Notes under the pieces: generated by a model
What the model saw: only the letters and a program-made list of their open reading frames with translations
Told to the model about the DNA's origin: nothing
The model's database searches: none
Shown here: positions 63,322 to 64,000 of the stretch, piece by piece
How the letters are laid out: each line of letters begins with the position of its first letter
Numbering within the stretch: the stretch's first letter is position 1
Assembly: GCA_002399445.1 (NCBI GenBank)
Contig: DHDR01000029.1
Location: forward strand, 5,574-69,573
DNA: 64,000 nucleotides
Source of the DNA: Ruminococcaceae bacterium UBA4871
Lineage (GTDB): Bacteria; Bacillota; Clostridia; Oscillospirales; Acutalibacteraceae
Direction: 5' to 3'
Translations under genes and position numbers: made by a program

Positions 63322-64000
63322 ATGCGTAAAACAAAAATAATCTGTACGCTTGGGCCTGCTACCGATGACAAAAATGTTCTGCGTCAACTCATGATTTCCG
63401 GTATGGACGTAGCACGCATCAACTTTTCTCATGGCTCGCATGAGGAGCATAAGGTCCGCATTGATGCTGTGAAAGAACTGCGTAAAGAGCTTGGTCTGCC
63501 CGTTGCTCTGTTGCTGGATACAAAGGGACCAGAAATTCGTACACTTGATTTTGCTCAGTCAGTCGATGTGGTAGAAGGTCAGTCCTATACATTGACGACG
63601 CGCGATGTTATGGGTGACAGCAAAATGTGCGGCATCACTTACAAAAATCTGCCACAGGAAGTTACCCCCGGCACAAAAATTTTGATTGATGACGGTCTGA
63701 TTGAACTGCGTGTAGATCATGCGACAGATACAGATATTAACTGCACCGTTATGAATGGCGGCACCATTGCTAAACATAAAGGTATTAATATCCCCGGTGT
63801 TGATCTTGCTCTTCCTTTTCTGAGTGCTCAGGACAAGTCTGATATTGCTTTTGGTGTGGAGCAGGACTTTGATATGATTGCTGCTTCGTTTACCCGCTGT
63901 GCTGAGGATATCCTTGATCTGCGCCGTGAACTGGAAAAAGACGGAAATCACGATATGCAGATTATCAGCAAAATTGAAAGCACCGGCGGCGTTAAAAACT
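63322..64000 (+). CDS. pyk: pyruvate kinase, N-terminal part (runs off the window)
   Basis: The frame from ATG 63322 reads MRKTKIICTLGPATDDKNVL, then MDVARINFSHGSHEEH, LLLDTKGPEIRT (ATP and metal site) and LPFLSAQDKSDIAFG, IISKIES. These are the A and B domains of pyruvate kinase, the last ATP-forming step of glycolysis. 226 residues are visible; the rest lies beyond the window. No pfkA gene precedes it as in many clostridia. Confidence 0.95.
   Translation, partial: MRKTKIICTLGPATDDKNVLRQLMISGMDVARINFSHGSHEEHKVRIDAVKELRKELGLPVALLLDTKGPEIRTLDFAQSVDVVEGQSYTLTTRDVMGDSKMCGITYKNLPQEVTPGTKILIDDGLIELRVDHATDTDINCTVMNGGTIAKHKGINIPGVDLALPFLSAQDKSDIAFGVEQDFDMIAASFTRCAEDILDLRRELEKDGNHDMQIISKIESTGGVKN

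Noticed and set aside
1..64000. CRISPR arrays, tRNA and rRNA genes
   Set aside because: No regularly spaced repeats with spacers, no cloverleaf with CCA-type end, and no rRNA core sequences were seen on either strand.

Overview
The window reads as chromosomal DNA of a low-to-mid GC, spore-lineage Bacillota, most likely a clostridial gut-type organism of the Oscillospiraceae/Acutalibacteraceae kind. This rests on FMN, SAM-I and c-di-GMP-I riboswitches, a dipicolinate synthase locus, ECF transporter parts, a DUF3842 gene, a fructose PTS operon and a typical clostridial rpoBC-rpsL-rpsG-fusA-tuf run. The species cannot be named from the sequence alone.

Left end (1-4800): accessory DNA. The C-terminal part of a large serine recombinase is followed by an AT-rich two-gene unit, an AAA+ ATPase and a subtilisin-like (S8) protease. 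These resemble the IetA/IetS pair described as a plasmid maintenance and anti-phage system. The protease gene is split by a one-base frameshift. A short promoter with three phased direct repeats precedes the pair and a strong terminator follows it. An AT-rich stretch without genes (4780-5285) then leads to a c-di-GMP-I riboswitch, a STAS-like gene and an unusual KASIII/FabH-like gene.

Middle left (7200-24000): a DUF134/NifX-like regulator, an orphan membrane protein, a ribDEBAH riboflavin operon under an FMN riboswitch, and a fructose operon (fruR-fruK-ptsH-ptsI-fruA) that also carries the general PTS proteins HPr and EI. An Agr-type histidine kinase and LytTR regulator follow, then dpaA with a truncated dpaB, and murC.

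Middle right (25000-42100): mreB-like, comF, recD2, a small membrane protein and metK under a SAM-I riboswitch; an FMN-riboswitch-controlled riboflavin ECF S component; a thioesterase; a 375-base structured leader or ncRNA; and a compact polyamine operon (speA, speE, carboxyspermidine dehydrogenase, nspC, aguA, aguB). ECF S and T components and DUF3842 follow.

Right (42100-64000): tuf, fusA, rpsG, rpsL, rpoC and rpoB on the minus strand; an EAL phosphodiesterase with a decayed PAS fragment behind it; Rrf2; a rpoD-dnaG-dgt group; an IMPACT protein; rpmE; a VanY-like protein lacking its metal ligands; and the start of pyk. The c-di-GMP theme appears twice (the riboswitch at 5287 and the EAL protein at 54761), so both ends of the window may answer to the same second messenger.
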